Assembly (NCBI GenBank): GCA_002709955.1
Contig: PAQY01000013.1
Location: 310,001 to 374,000, forward strand
Direction: 5' to 3'
From: Rhodospirillaceae bacterium
GTDB lineage: Bacteria > Pseudomonadota > Alphaproteobacteria > UBA8366 > Aestuariispiraceae
DNA length: 64,000 nucleotides
The notes below the pieces were generated by a model that was given only the letters and a program-made list of their open reading frames with translations, did no database searches and was not told the origin of the DNA. Every line of letters begins with the position of its first letter. Positions within the stretch are counted from its first letter, which is position 1. Shown here in pieces: positions 43,140 to 51,663 of the stretch. The position numbers and the translations under genes are program-made.

Positions 43140-44141
43140 TTATTTAAGGCATTCCGTTAGTGCCTTGAGGTCCAGAACATATTCTTTGCCCGCTTTGTGG
43201 AATTCAACGGTTTTAATGTTTAGATTAGATACTGGGCCTTTAAGAGCTTCCCCCATTCCTTTAGGTAAAACTAAAACCTTCCTATAGTTGTCTTTTAGCA
43301 ACATTTCGTAGATATGTAATTGTCCTATGGCTTTGAAAATATCTTCTGCGTAGCATTGGGACTTGATCTCAAACAATACTTTCTGGCCATACCCCTCGGT
43401 TACAAGGTCTGGTCCGTATTGCCCAACCCTGCCATTTGTGTGAGGTACATCTCGATCATTCAATTCCGCTGTCAGTATCTTCCATATTTCTCCGTGGACC
43501 CGGCGTGCAACTCCACCGTTACGAGCCGAATATTCATAACTGCCAGTCAACTCCGGTCTCAGGCCACGCTCCCAGTTTAGAAGCGTTGAGGCATCAACAG
43601 CGAGTCCGTCTCTTGCAAGCTTTTTTTGCCGCACATTGGCGCATATTGCAATAAATGCGGCAATATTCTCCTGTACCACAGCAGGGTGTGCACTCAAGTT
43701 CGCAACTTTATGATAGTTCCTTTGTGAGCCATCGCTAAATGCCACATTGGTTGGCGTCCAGCCAGTGGCTGCAGAGAAATCCGACTCAGTAATTCGACTG
43801 CCTGGTATGCTCATACGTCCCTGGTGAAGAAGCCAGTTCTGCCCCTTTTCATCCCTCGCAAACACACCCTGAAGGCTGTGGTCGATACCGCTGCGTGGTT
43901 GGTTGATTTCAACGATAATGTTGCTACGAAAGTCGTGTGGCTGCTGTCCAAATGCATTCCAATTTCGCTCGGAACCTGTCTCTCTGACTGATTTTCCAAA
44001 CACCCCCCAAATTCCAAGACGCTCATGCCAAAAAACTTCATTGCGACTTGTTTTACCAATAGCCTCTGCCCCCAAACGAAATGCATCCTGCCAAGTCTTT
44101 GTCATGGCATTTACATCGTTGAGTTTTTCAAGTGCTCTCAT
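43140..44141 (-). CDS. PD-(D/E)XK nuclease-like protein (putative restriction or defence function)
   Basis: A 333-residue protein from the ATG at 44141, chosen for AGGAGG seven bases before it. The C-terminal half shows a PD-(D/E)XK core: Glu in RVHGEIWK, Asp in QYGPDLVTEG, Glu-x-Lys in VLFEIKSQC and a following Gln helix (KAIGQLHIYEMLL). The N-terminal half has VEINQPRSGIDHSLQGVFARD then LLHQGRMSIPG, resembling an unnamed domain often fused to such nucleases. Low GC and position behind ssrA point to horizontal transfer. No methyltransferase or helicase partner lies beside it. The substrate is unknown. Confidence 0.65.
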   Translation of the reverse strand: MRALEKLNDVNAMTKTWQDAFRLGAEAIGKTSRNEVFWHERLGIWGVFGKSVRETGSERNWNAFGQQPHDFRSNIIVEINQPRSGIDHSLQGVFARDEKGQNWLLHQGRMSIPGSRITESDFSAATGWTPTNVAFSDGSQRNYHKVANLSAHPAVVQENIAAFIAICANVRQKKLARDGLAVDASTLLNWERGLRPELTGSYEYSARNGGVARRVHGEIWKILTAELNDRDVPHTNGRVGQYGPDLVTEGYGQKVLFEIKSQCYAEDIFKAIGQLHIYEMLLKDNYRKVLVLPKGMGEALKGPVSNLNIKTVEFHKAGKEYVLDLKALTECLK

Positions 44142-44327
44142 AACTTCCCCTCCTAAATTACTAATCAACGGTATACTATTATATCGATAACATTAATACA
44201 AAGTCCCTTTATGATGGAAATGCCGATGCGTTTAAGCTGATATGTACCTGCCTTACAGATTGATAGCAGGTAGTAAGTGTGACAGGCTTTAAATCATAGG
44301 CTTACAGGAAGCCTTGTTCTGGAGGAT

Positions 44328-44873
44328 ATGATGTCCCAGAAGCCCAATAACTGCACAGAATTTAACATTCCACTGGATCGGGACAGCTTCATGCAGGGTA
44401 TGCTGCGCGATTTGGCGGGGGTGTTACAGGATTCCATCGGGGTTCAAGAAGCCCGTGGTTTCGTGTCCATCGTGGGCGCGCGCATGGGCGATGCCTTAAA
44501 CACTGTGTATCGGGATGCATTTGGGCAAAGCCGATTGAATTCAGATCAGGTCATTGACGCGATGCTTGACCTCAAGCAGCGGATTGATGGTGACTTTTAC
44601 ATAGTATCACAAGATGAAACAGAAATTGTCCTGGGCAATCGGAAATGTCCCTTTGGTGAGAGTGTGCGGGGCAGGCCAGCGCTGTGTATGATGACATCCA
44701 ATGTGTTTGGTCGCATCACGGCAGAAAATTTGGGGTATGCCTCCGTCGAAGTCGAAGAATCCTTCGCACAGGGCCATGATAGATGCCTGGTGCGGATTGG
44801 TCTGGACCCTCAAGCAACAACCAATCGAAAACCAGGCGGGCGTGAGTATTTTCGCATCGATGAGGGCCTGTAA
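44328..44873 (+). CDS. MetOD1-like (methanogen output domain 1) protein
   Basis: A 181-residue protein resembling the domain called methanogen output domain 1, a presumed signalling module. The pattern KCPFGESVRGRPALCMMTSN with two cysteines, then VFGRITAENLGYASVEVEE and HDRCLVRIGLDP, is typical. It overlaps the next gene, a PAS histidine kinase, by one base (TAATG), so the two are translated together. It may be the sensor input or output of that kinase. The cysteines could bind a metal or a cofactor; this is not established. Confidence 0.7.
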   Translation: MMSQKPNNCTEFNIPLDRDSFMQGMLRDLAGVLQDSIGVQEARGFVSIVGARMGDALNTVYRDAFGQSRLNSDQVIDAMLDLKQRIDGDFYIVSQDETEIVLGNRKCPFGESVRGRPALCMMTSNVFGRITAENLGYASVEVEESFAQGHDRCLVRIGLDPQATTNRKPGGREYFRIDEGL

Positions 44874-46060
44874 TGTCGGACTCTCATTCAGAGGATAGTA
44901 TTCAGGGTGCGGCACGCGCCATGTGGAGTTCTATTCCAGAGCCGATCCTTCTGATCGCAGCCGACGGGCTTATTTTGCAGGCAAATGATCGTTTTGCCTC
45001 TGTTTTTGGGCATGAGGCATACGCCAATCCGCAAAAGAAGCTGACGGATATTTTTTCCAATTCAGCAGAATTTTTTCAACAGGCTTTAAGGGATTGGCTG
45101 GGCACAAGAGAACCCCTGCCTAAAGTTTTTCATAAACAAGGGCAGGATGGTTCACCGGTATCCATTCGTGCTGAAGGATGGCGGACGCACTATGATGACC
45201 GCGCCGCCGTCCTGGTGCGGTTCTATCCAGAAAATCCCAGCGTTGACCGGTTCATTGAATTGACCACGCTGGTCGATACCCTGAACAATGAATGCGCTAG
45301 GCGGGCACGGATTGAGGATGAACTGCGCAGTCTGTTGGGTCAGTTGAATGCCGTGAACAATATGCGCGACCTGATTATGGCGCAATTGAGCCATGACCTC
45401 AGGACCCCATTGAATGCGGTGCTTGGGATGTCAGAATTCATTCTGTCTGAACCTTATGGGAAGATGAATCCACGCTATAACGAATATATTCATGACATTA
45501 AGTTCAGTGGGGAAATTCTGCTGGAACAGGTGAATTCAGTTTTGTCGATGACCGATGACATGGATTTTCTGGATCGAACCAAGGACCTTTTGGTTGATTT
45601 GTCAGACTGTCTGGATAGTTGTCATCGCATTGCATCCCCAATCGCCCAGCGCCGCGGCATCGATTTGTTGGTGCCCCAGAATGTTCGTACCCCCCGAATT
45701 CGGGCGGAAAGAACATTGGTAAAGCAAATTTTGATGAACCTGATTGGTAATTCCACGAAGCATATTAATGAAGGCGGACATATTAAGGTTAATGTCGATT
45801 GGCAAATGGGCTCAGACCTGAATGTCAGTGTGATCGATGATGGTCCGGGGATCGATCCAGACAAGCTTGAAAATCTTTTGCACTCCAATTCACGGGATGC
45901 TTACTCAACCAGCAAGACAGGTTTTGGTTTGGGATTGTATCTTACCAATCGCTCCGCCGAGGCAATTGGGGCCCGGATCTCAATTGACAGCGTGCCGGGT
46001 CGGGGGACAATTGCCACAATGACATTTCCCGCTGCTATGCTGGACATGTCCACCTTATAG
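44873..46060 (+). CDS. PAS-domain sensor histidine kinase, cytoplasmic
   Basis: A 395-residue soluble kinase. A PAS domain (about 18-120, SIPEPILLIAADGLILQANDRF), a coiled-coil (about 130-165), HisKA with His174 (AQLSHDLRTPLNAVLG) and the ATPase domain (NLIGNSTKHIN, DDGPGI, GFGLGLYLTNRSAE) are present, with no membrane helix. It is co-translated with the MetOD1-like protein. No response regulator gene adjoins the pair, so its target is elsewhere. Confidence 0.9.
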   Translation: MSDSHSEDSIQGAARAMWSSIPEPILLIAADGLILQANDRFASVFGHEAYANPQKKLTDIFSNSAEFFQQALRDWLGTREPLPKVFHKQGQDGSPVSIRAEGWRTHYDDRAAVLVRFYPENPSVDRFIELTTLVDTLNNECARRARIEDELRSLLGQLNAVNNMRDLIMAQLSHDLRTPLNAVLGMSEFILSEPYGKMNPRYNEYIHDIKFSGEILLEQVNSVLSMTDDMDFLDRTKDLLVDLSDCLDSCHRIASPIAQRRGIDLLVPQNVRTPRIRAERTLVKQILMNLIGNSTKHINEGGHIKVNVDWQMGSDLNVSVIDDGPGIDPDKLENLLHSNSRDAYSTSKTGFGLGLYLTNRSAEAIGARISIDSVPGRGTIATMTFPAAMLDMSTL

Positions 46061-46085
46061 CATTTCAGGGCGCACGCGTGATGTT

Positions 46086-46973
46086 CTAGCCGCTGAGCTG
46101 TGACGGGCGCTGCTGTGCACCCAGTTGCTGGCTTTGTTGGAATGCCTGCGCCGCGAACAGACTGCGGGATGCCCTGTCATCATCGGGGGCGGTTGGATCA
46201 GGGGCCTGATTTTGGTCGTTGTTGGCGGATTCCGCGCGATCTTCCTGTTCCTGACGGGCCAATTCAGCGCGGGCCTGATTGATCTGTTGCTGTGCCAGGG
46301 CGGCGACCTGCTGATCCTGGGCAGAGGGGCTTTCCGGTGCCAATGCGGCGCGGCGGACCTGTTGCGCCTTTTCTATTGTTGCTTCGGGATCGCCAGGGAT
46401 CGGGCTTGCAGCGATACTGACTTCTCCATCGACCGCATACTGAACGCCATCGGGGCCGGTTTCATACTGATACCGGGGGGCGCTTGCATATTGTCCCCCA
46501 ATGGCAGCATGGGCCTGTTCATGGCGGCGCACTTCGGCGTCGCGCTGCTTCAGATCCGCGACCTCCTCTTCCTCTTCTGGCGTCAGGCCATCAGAGCCTT
46601 CCTCATCCTGAGCGGCGGCATCTTCGGCTTCATCTTGCGGTGGCGTGGCCTCTTCCGCCTGTTCTGAAGAGGCGGGCGGGGGCGGCGCGAAAAGGGGCGG
46701 CAGCGCGTTCGCATTGGCCAGGGCTGTTGGATCATTGTCCGTGTTTTGGGGGGCCGTGCTTTGGGGTGAATTTGCGGTATTTGCCTGCAAAACACTCACG
46801 GCTTCCGGGCTCAAAGGTGTCTGACCAGACACAAAGCCGCTTGCGCGTTGACCGTCGCGAATGGGTTGGGTCTGGGTCGAAAGGGACGCAACGGAACCCT
46901 GAGCCTGTACCGGGGCGACGGCAGGGCTTTGTTGTGGGGCGACAATCGCGGTGCTGACGGACTGTATCTGCAT
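46086..46973 (-). CDS. SprA-related putative metalloprotease (CJM1_0395 family)
   Basis: A 295-residue acidic, Pro/Gln/Ala-rich protein. The conserved core is VRRHEQAHAAIGGQYA (an HExxH zinc motif), followed by YQYETGPDGVQYAVDGEVSI and PGDPEATIEKAQQVRRAALAP, which defines the SprA-related family. Low-complexity segments flank it (about 60-150 and 215-295). The start at 46973 (MQIQSVSTAIVAPQ) fits the family better than an in-frame start at 47036. There is no signal peptide. The substrate is unknown. Confidence 0.82.
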   Translation of the reverse strand: MQIQSVSTAIVAPQQSPAVAPVQAQGSVASLSTQTQPIRDGQRASGFVSGQTPLSPEAVSVLQANTANSPQSTAPQNTDNDPTALANANALPPLFAPPPPASSEQAEEATPPQDEAEDAAAQDEEGSDGLTPEEEEEVADLKQRDAEVRRHEQAHAAIGGQYASAPRYQYETGPDGVQYAVDGEVSIAASPIPGDPEATIEKAQQVRRAALAPESPSAQDQQVAALAQQQINQARAELARQEQEDRAESANNDQNQAPDPTAPDDDRASRSLFAAQAFQQSQQLGAQQRPSQLSG

Positions 46974-47036
46974 AAACCAGTATCGACAGACTCTGAAAGG
47001 CAACCTTTCTGCATGCGAGCCTGTTGTGCCTGGCAC

Positions 47037-47262
47037 CGCGCGGAAAGGTGGCCCTTGTTCGGTCCAATGTCGTCCAATTAACGCATTTCTTGCTGAAAAT
47101 TGGCAGGTTTCCGGGAGGCTTCTGCCCCGTTCAGCTTTCAGGATATCGGTATTCTGGAAAAAACGCCATAGCCATGAAATTTATAAAATCGTAGCATTGT
47201 GTTAAATATATTGAATCACATAATTATAATGTATATATTATTATTTAACATGGAGAAACCGT
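47037..47262. promoter_or_regulatory. Divergent upstream region of cysH and the SprA-like gene
   Basis: The 60 or so bases before cysH are very AT-rich (AATTATAATGTATATATTATT near 47222-47245) and contain short inverted repeats and TATAAT-like boxes, followed by a TGGAGAAA ribosome binding site. An operator for a sulfur or redox regulator is possible but not demonstrated. Confidence 0.4.
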
Positions 47263-47979
47263 ATGAAATCGCACCATAATTCGCCATCTCATTCGCATCA
47301 ATCCGCGATAGATACCTTAACCGGCCTTTCCGACCTGCCATTATTAAGCAAGGCGCTGGAGGAAGTGTTTGTCGGGCGCGCCTGTGTGGTATCGGCCTTT
47401 GGTGCGGAATCTGCGCTGGTCCTGGATCTTGTTGCGCGGGTGGATCGCCACACGCCGATCCTGTTCATTGATACAGGCAAGCATTTTCAGGAAACATTGG
47501 ATTACAGGGATTTACTGATTGATCGCTTTCGATTGACCGATGTCCGGTCCATTGGCCCGGCGACGGATCGGACGATCGGGGACCCGACCGGCGATCTGCA
47601 CAAATCAGATACGGATGCGTGCTGTGATATTCGCAAAGTGCGCCCATTGGATCAGGCCCTAAGTCAGTTTGACTGCTGGGTCACGGGGCGCAAGAGGTTC
47701 CAGGGCGGGTCGCGCACTTTGTTACCAACTGCGGAAGCGGATGGGCCGAACCGGGTAAAGCTGAACCCGCTGGCAGATTGGACCCCGGATCAGATCGATG
47801 GATATTTTGAAAATTATGCCCTGCCGCGCCATCCCCTATGGTTGAACGGCTATCGCTCCATCGGGTGCGGGCCATGCACGTCAGCCCCCAGACCTGGGGA
47901 GGATGCGCGGGCGGGTCGCTGGGCCGGATTGGGTAAGACAGAATGCGGTATTCACCGCTATGGTGGACAGGCAGCCTGA
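47263..47979 (+). CDS. cysH: Adenylyl-sulfate (APS) reductase, CysH family
   Basis: A 238-residue enzyme that reduces activated sulfate to sulfite for assimilation. It has the phosphate loop SAFGAESALVLDL, the residues HKSDTDACCDIRKVRPL and CGPCT, and the catalytic Cys in ECGIH near the C-terminus. The Cys-Cys plus Cys-x-x-Cys set binds a 4Fe-4S cluster, which marks the APS-using rather than the PAPS-using branch. A His/Ser-rich N-terminus precedes the domain. No other sulfate assimilation genes adjoin it. Confidence 0.92.
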   Translation: MKSHHNSPSHSHQSAIDTLTGLSDLPLLSKALEEVFVGRACVVSAFGAESALVLDLVARVDRHTPILFIDTGKHFQETLDYRDLLIDRFRLTDVRSIGPATDRTIGDPTGDLHKSDTDACCDIRKVRPLDQALSQFDCWVTGRKRFQGGSRTLLPTAEADGPNRVKLNPLADWTPDQIDGYFENYALPRHPLWLNGYRSIGCGPCTSAPRPGEDARAGRWAGLGKTECGIHRYGGQAA

Positions 47980-48024
47980 ACGAATGCAGCCTGAACGAAT
48001 GCAGCCTGAAATTGGCGACCGGTT

Positions 48025-48582
48025 TCAGGGATGCGCCAGGTCTGCAAACTCCGCCAGTACCCGCTCATAAATAGGGCGTTTGAACGGCACGATCAGGTCA
48101 GGAAGGGCCTGGATATCGACCCACCGCCATTCGCCGAATTCCGGCTTGTGACTGGTCAGGTCGATGTCCTCATCCGTGCCCAGGAAGCGCAGTGCAAACC
48201 ACCGCTGGGTCTGACCGCGATATTTCCCCTTCCAGATTCGGCGCGACAGGCCCGCGGGCAAATCATAGGGATACCAGGTCGCACTTTCCGCCAGAACCGT
48301 GGCCTTATTGGTTCCAATCTCTTCCTGAAGTTCCCGTAAGGCGGCGTCCAGGGGTGTTTCTCCATCATCAATACCGCCCTGGGGCATTTGCCAATGATCG
48401 CCGGGCACATCGATCCGATTGCCAATAAAGACTTCTCCCTTGTTGTTAAACAGCATCAGCCCGACGCAGGGCCGATAGGGGCGTGGATCATCCCTGAACG
48501 GATCGACGGAATCCGTAATGGCCACGGGCCCGGTGCGTGTTGGCACATCCCCATCATCAGTGTCAGTCATTTCTACTCCCAA
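48025..48582 (-). CDS. rppH: RNA 5'-pyrophosphohydrolase (Nudix)
   Basis: A 185-residue Nudix hydrolase. The Nudix box starts GGIDDGETPLDAALRELQ and continues with EEIG, and RPCVGLMLFNNKGEVFIGNR plus DHWQMPQGG are RppH-specific. It trims the 5' triphosphate of mRNA to start decay, or acts on dinucleoside polyphosphates. It is 17-25 residues longer at the N-terminus than usual; the ATG four residues in is an alternative start. It follows the YibQ-like gene with an 84-base gap. Confidence 0.92.
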   Translation of the reverse strand: MGVEMTDTDDGDVPTRTGPVAITDSVDPFRDDPRPYRPCVGLMLFNNKGEVFIGNRIDVPGDHWQMPQGGIDDGETPLDAALRELQEEIGTNKATVLAESATWYPYDLPAGLSRRIWKGKYRGQTQRWFALRFLGTDEDIDLTSHKPEFGEWRWVDIQALPDLIVPFKRPIYERVLAEFADLAHP

Positions 48583-48666
48583 CTGGTCGGCCCTTTTCTG
48601 GGGCCGTTATTATATATTTGGCAAGGTATTATCCGCCACCGGTATCCCGGTGTCTGCGAAAACGGT

Positions 48667-50031
48667 TCAGCCTTCGCGAATGCGGGCGGTAATGATACCG
48701 GAAAGTGGCGTTAGTACCATGCCCTTGCCACTTAATTCTCTGCTCCAACGCTTAACGCGTTGTAAAATCATAGGAAATGGCTTGATGCTGACAACGGCTG
48801 TCTTCTGGGTTTTGGCCAACAGCTCCAACTGGGTCAGTTGCTCCAGAACGCCGCCGCGTGATTGGGTGGCGTCAATCATCATATCGGCGGTAGCATGCGG
48901 CATTCCGACGGATTGGGCGACTTCCGGTGCGACGCTGGTGGCATTGTCCAGCGTGTCAAAATAGATCAGCCCCCGTTTGGAGATGTCTTCCATTACAGGT
49001 TCCAGCGCCGCCCGGCTGGAGGTAAATCCAGATCCCTGATAATTCACCAGCCCAATATATCCGCTCCCCTCACTCATGACGCGCTGCAGGTTCAGAATGT
49101 TCTGGGCCGGTTCGACGCCGGTCATCAGGGACAATAGGCCCGCATCGCTGCGGGGGAAGTCCCGGGGCTCCATCGGCAGGCCCACCATGACTTCATGACC
49201 GGCATTGCGGGCCTGGGCGATCCAGTCCTTCAAATTCGGGGCATAGGGGGAGAAGGACAGGGTGATCGCGCCGGGCAGGGCGATTGCGGCCTCCGTCGCT
49301 TGCACAGACAGGCCCAGATTGATCACAACGATGGCGATCCGGGGGCGGGTTTCCAGGCTGCTGGACGGGCGGGCATAGACTTTCCAGGGAACCCGTCCAT
49401 CCGCCCCCGCCGTGGGCACTTCACCAACCGACGCAATTTCTTCAATCAGGCCGGGATCGGGATAGGCGGCCAGATTGCCGGCATAAGGGTCCGGGCCATC
49501 ATTTGCCAGGGGCGGTTCATCTGCATCAGAGGCGGCGTCGGTCATTGCCGTATCTGTGGGCTGTTCCATTTGTTCGGCTATTGCAGGTTCGCTGTGTGCC
49601 TCGACCGGGGCATCGGCAGTATCTTCGCCTGGTGCATCAACGGGTTCAGCGGTAGTCGCCGTGCTGCTATCCTGTCCGGTCTCGCCTCTTTCATCAACGA
49701 ATTGGAACTCCGAAATCTCCGCACGGGGGATATTGGCTTCCATCTCCGCCTCAATCGCGGGGCCTTTGATCAGCAGATAGGCAGCAATTCCGATACCAGT
49801 CATCAGGAAAAGGCCATAGGCGGCGAAAACGGGCAGAACATGCGCCTTGCGCTGAAAAAACGTTGGGCGCAGATGTTCCGGGATATCTTCGTAAGGGTCT
49901 GGCGCGGGACCTGTCGTGCCTTTTCCGCTGCCCCCCAGCTTGCCAGGAAGCATCGATTTCACGGTTGCGCCAAGGCCTTTGACCTTGCCCATCAAACCGG
50001 AAAAATTGAGCTTTGGCATTGCAAGCTTCAT
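48667..50031 (-). CDS. Divergent polysaccharide deacetylase family protein (YibQ-like)
   Basis: A 454-residue protein. A cytoplasmic N-terminus of about 65 residues, one membrane helix (about 68-88, VLPVFAAYGLFLMTGIGIAAYLL) and an acidic Ala/Glu/Asp-rich linker (about 110-190) lead to a periplasmic deacetylase-fold domain (RIAIVVINLGLSVQATEAAI, HEVMVGLPMEP, FTSSRAALEPVMEDISKRGL). In most relatives the gene lies beside envC and ctpA, as here. The substrate is unknown; a role in cell-wall remodelling is inferred from the neighbours. Confidence 0.88.
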   Translation of the reverse strand: MKLAMPKLNFSGLMGKVKGLGATVKSMLPGKLGGSGKGTTGPAPDPYEDIPEHLRPTFFQRKAHVLPVFAAYGLFLMTGIGIAAYLLIKGPAIEAEMEANIPRAEISEFQFVDERGETGQDSSTATTAEPVDAPGEDTADAPVEAHSEPAIAEQMEQPTDTAMTDAASDADEPPLANDGPDPYAGNLAAYPDPGLIEEIASVGEVPTAGADGRVPWKVYARPSSSLETRPRIAIVVINLGLSVQATEAAIALPGAITLSFSPYAPNLKDWIAQARNAGHEVMVGLPMEPRDFPRSDAGLLSLMTGVEPAQNILNLQRVMSEGSGYIGLVNYQGSGFTSSRAALEPVMEDISKRGLIYFDTLDNATSVAPEVAQSVGMPHATADMMIDATQSRGGVLEQLTQLELLAKTQKTAVVSIKPFPMILQRVKRWSRELSGKGMVLTPLSGIITARIREG

Positions 50032-50229
50032 AGCGCCTTTGGCAGATTCTAGCGCGAGGCTGATTAACGCCGCGCAGCAGGCACCTGCATCACTCCCCCG
50101 TCAGAGTTAATTCTAACTTTCTGATTTTGCGATCTTACCGCCTAAAATCAACCCGTTGACTGTGCCTTGATTTGCATCGTCATTCAAGCGGCCCCGGTAT
50201 CTGGGAAACTGGGTATGGGACAACAAAAG

Positions 50230-50262
50230 AACCGGGGCCAAATTCGGTATTTGGCCCCGGTT
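50230..50262 (-). terminator. Strong hairpin terminator after ctpA
   Basis: A perfect 14-base stem, AACCGGGGCCAAAT at 50230-50243 with ATTTGGCCCCGGTT at 50249-50262, closes a 5-base loop and has T-rich sequence on both sides. It lies 30 bases beyond the ctpA stop, so it should end the gpmI-envC-ctpA transcript and isolate the YibQ-like gene. Confidence 0.92.
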
Positions 50263-50292
50263 TTATCTCTCGTTATGAAATCAGCGCAGCTG

Positions 50293-51663
50293 TTAATTCG
50301 CGGCCTGTCCGCGATACAGGCCAATACCACGGATCAGGTCCAAGGCGCGGGCCAATTGATAGTCTTCAATTGCCGTATCGGTGGCGACATTTTCCGTGGG
50401 GACGGCCCCTTCGACTTCATTTTTCAAGGATCCGGCTAGGTCTTTCTCGCTGCGTTGTGGCGTCGCTTCGATCACCTCGACCCGCGCGCGTTCTACGGTG
50501 ATGTCCGGCGTGATCCCCAGTTGCTGGATCGATTTGCCGCTGGGCGTATAGAACCGTTGGGTTGTCAGCTTGATTGCAGAGCCATTGCGGCTTAACGGCG
50601 TTATGGTCTGGACCGAGCCTTTGCCAAAGGTCTGTGTGCCCAACAGGATGGCACGATGCTGGTCTTGCAGGGCGCCCGCAACGATTTCCGCCGCACTGGC
50701 CGATCCCCCGTTGATCAGCACGACAATGGGCATGCCATTGGTCAAATCCCCGGGCGTCGCCTGAAAGCGCTGAATGTTTTCCGTCGTGCGGCCACGGGTG
50801 GAGACGATCTCCCCCTTTTCCAGGAAGCTGTCAGAGACGGAGACACCCTGATTAAGCAATCCGCCCGGATTGTTGCGCAGATCCAGAACATAGCCCAGCA
50901 AGGCCTCGCCTGCCTCGTCCTGGATCGACTCAATTGCTTTTTCCAGACCGGACTGTGTCTGACCGGAGAAGCTGGTGATCCGGATATAGCCGATATTGTT
51001 TTCGACCCGGCTGCGGACCGATTGAACCTGAATCTTGTCGCGAACCAGGGTCACCTCAAACGGTTCGGCGACACCTTCACGAATGATGGTCAGCACAATG
51101 TCAGCACCGACAGGACCGCGCATAATTTCCACGGCTTCGTTCAGCGTCTTGCCTTTGACATTCTCGCCATCCAGCTTGGATATCAGGTCGCCCGCTTCGA
51201 TCCCGGCGCGGGCAGCAGGCGTGTCATCAATCGGGCTGACCACTCTGACCAGCCCGCTTTCATCCATGTTTACCTCGATCCCCAGGCCGCCAAACTCCCC
51301 CTTTGTATGGGTTTGCAGGGCTTCAAAGGATTCTGAATTCATATAGGTCGAATGGGGGTCCAGGCTGCTCATCATGCCTTCAATGGCGGCTTCGATCAGT
51401 TCCTTGTCACTGACCTGTTCGACATAATCCTCGCGGGCGCGATTGAAGACTTCTCCAAACAGGTCCAACAGTTCGAACGTATCTGGTGCCTCGGCCTCAT
51501 TGTTTTCTTGCGCCTGGGCAAGGCCCGGTGGGACTGCCAAAAAGGCGATGCCCAAGCCACCCAGCATGGCGCCCGTTAAGAAAAGACGCCGCAGGGACCG
51601 TGCCCCGGAGCCAGCCCCGCCCTGATTAGAGGGGAGGGGAGAGTTTTGTTCGCGCACGATCAT
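50293..51663 (-). CDS. ctpA: Carboxyl-terminal processing protease (S41)
   Basis: A 456-residue exported serine protease. A signal or anchor segment (about 26-52), a PDZ domain (about 120-200, FGGLGIEVNMDESGLVRVVS) and the S41 domain are visible. The catalytic dyad is Ser323 in NGGSASAAEIVAGAL and Lys348 in FGKGSVQTI. It cleaves C-termini of periplasmic proteins and often regulates peptidoglycan hydrolases. It overlaps envC by four bases. Confidence 0.94.
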   Translation of the reverse strand: MIVREQNSPLPSNQGGAGSGARSLRRLFLTGAMLGGLGIAFLAVPPGLAQAQENNEAEAPDTFELLDLFGEVFNRAREDYVEQVSDKELIEAAIEGMMSSLDPHSTYMNSESFEALQTHTKGEFGGLGIEVNMDESGLVRVVSPIDDTPAARAGIEAGDLISKLDGENVKGKTLNEAVEIMRGPVGADIVLTIIREGVAEPFEVTLVRDKIQVQSVRSRVENNIGYIRITSFSGQTQSGLEKAIESIQDEAGEALLGYVLDLRNNPGGLLNQGVSVSDSFLEKGEIVSTRGRTTENIQRFQATPGDLTNGMPIVVLINGGSASAAEIVAGALQDQHRAILLGTQTFGKGSVQTITPLSRNGSAIKLTTQRFYTPSGKSIQQLGITPDITVERARVEVIEATPQRSEKDLAGSLKNEVEGAVPTENVATDTAIEDYQLARALDLIRGIGLYRGQAAN

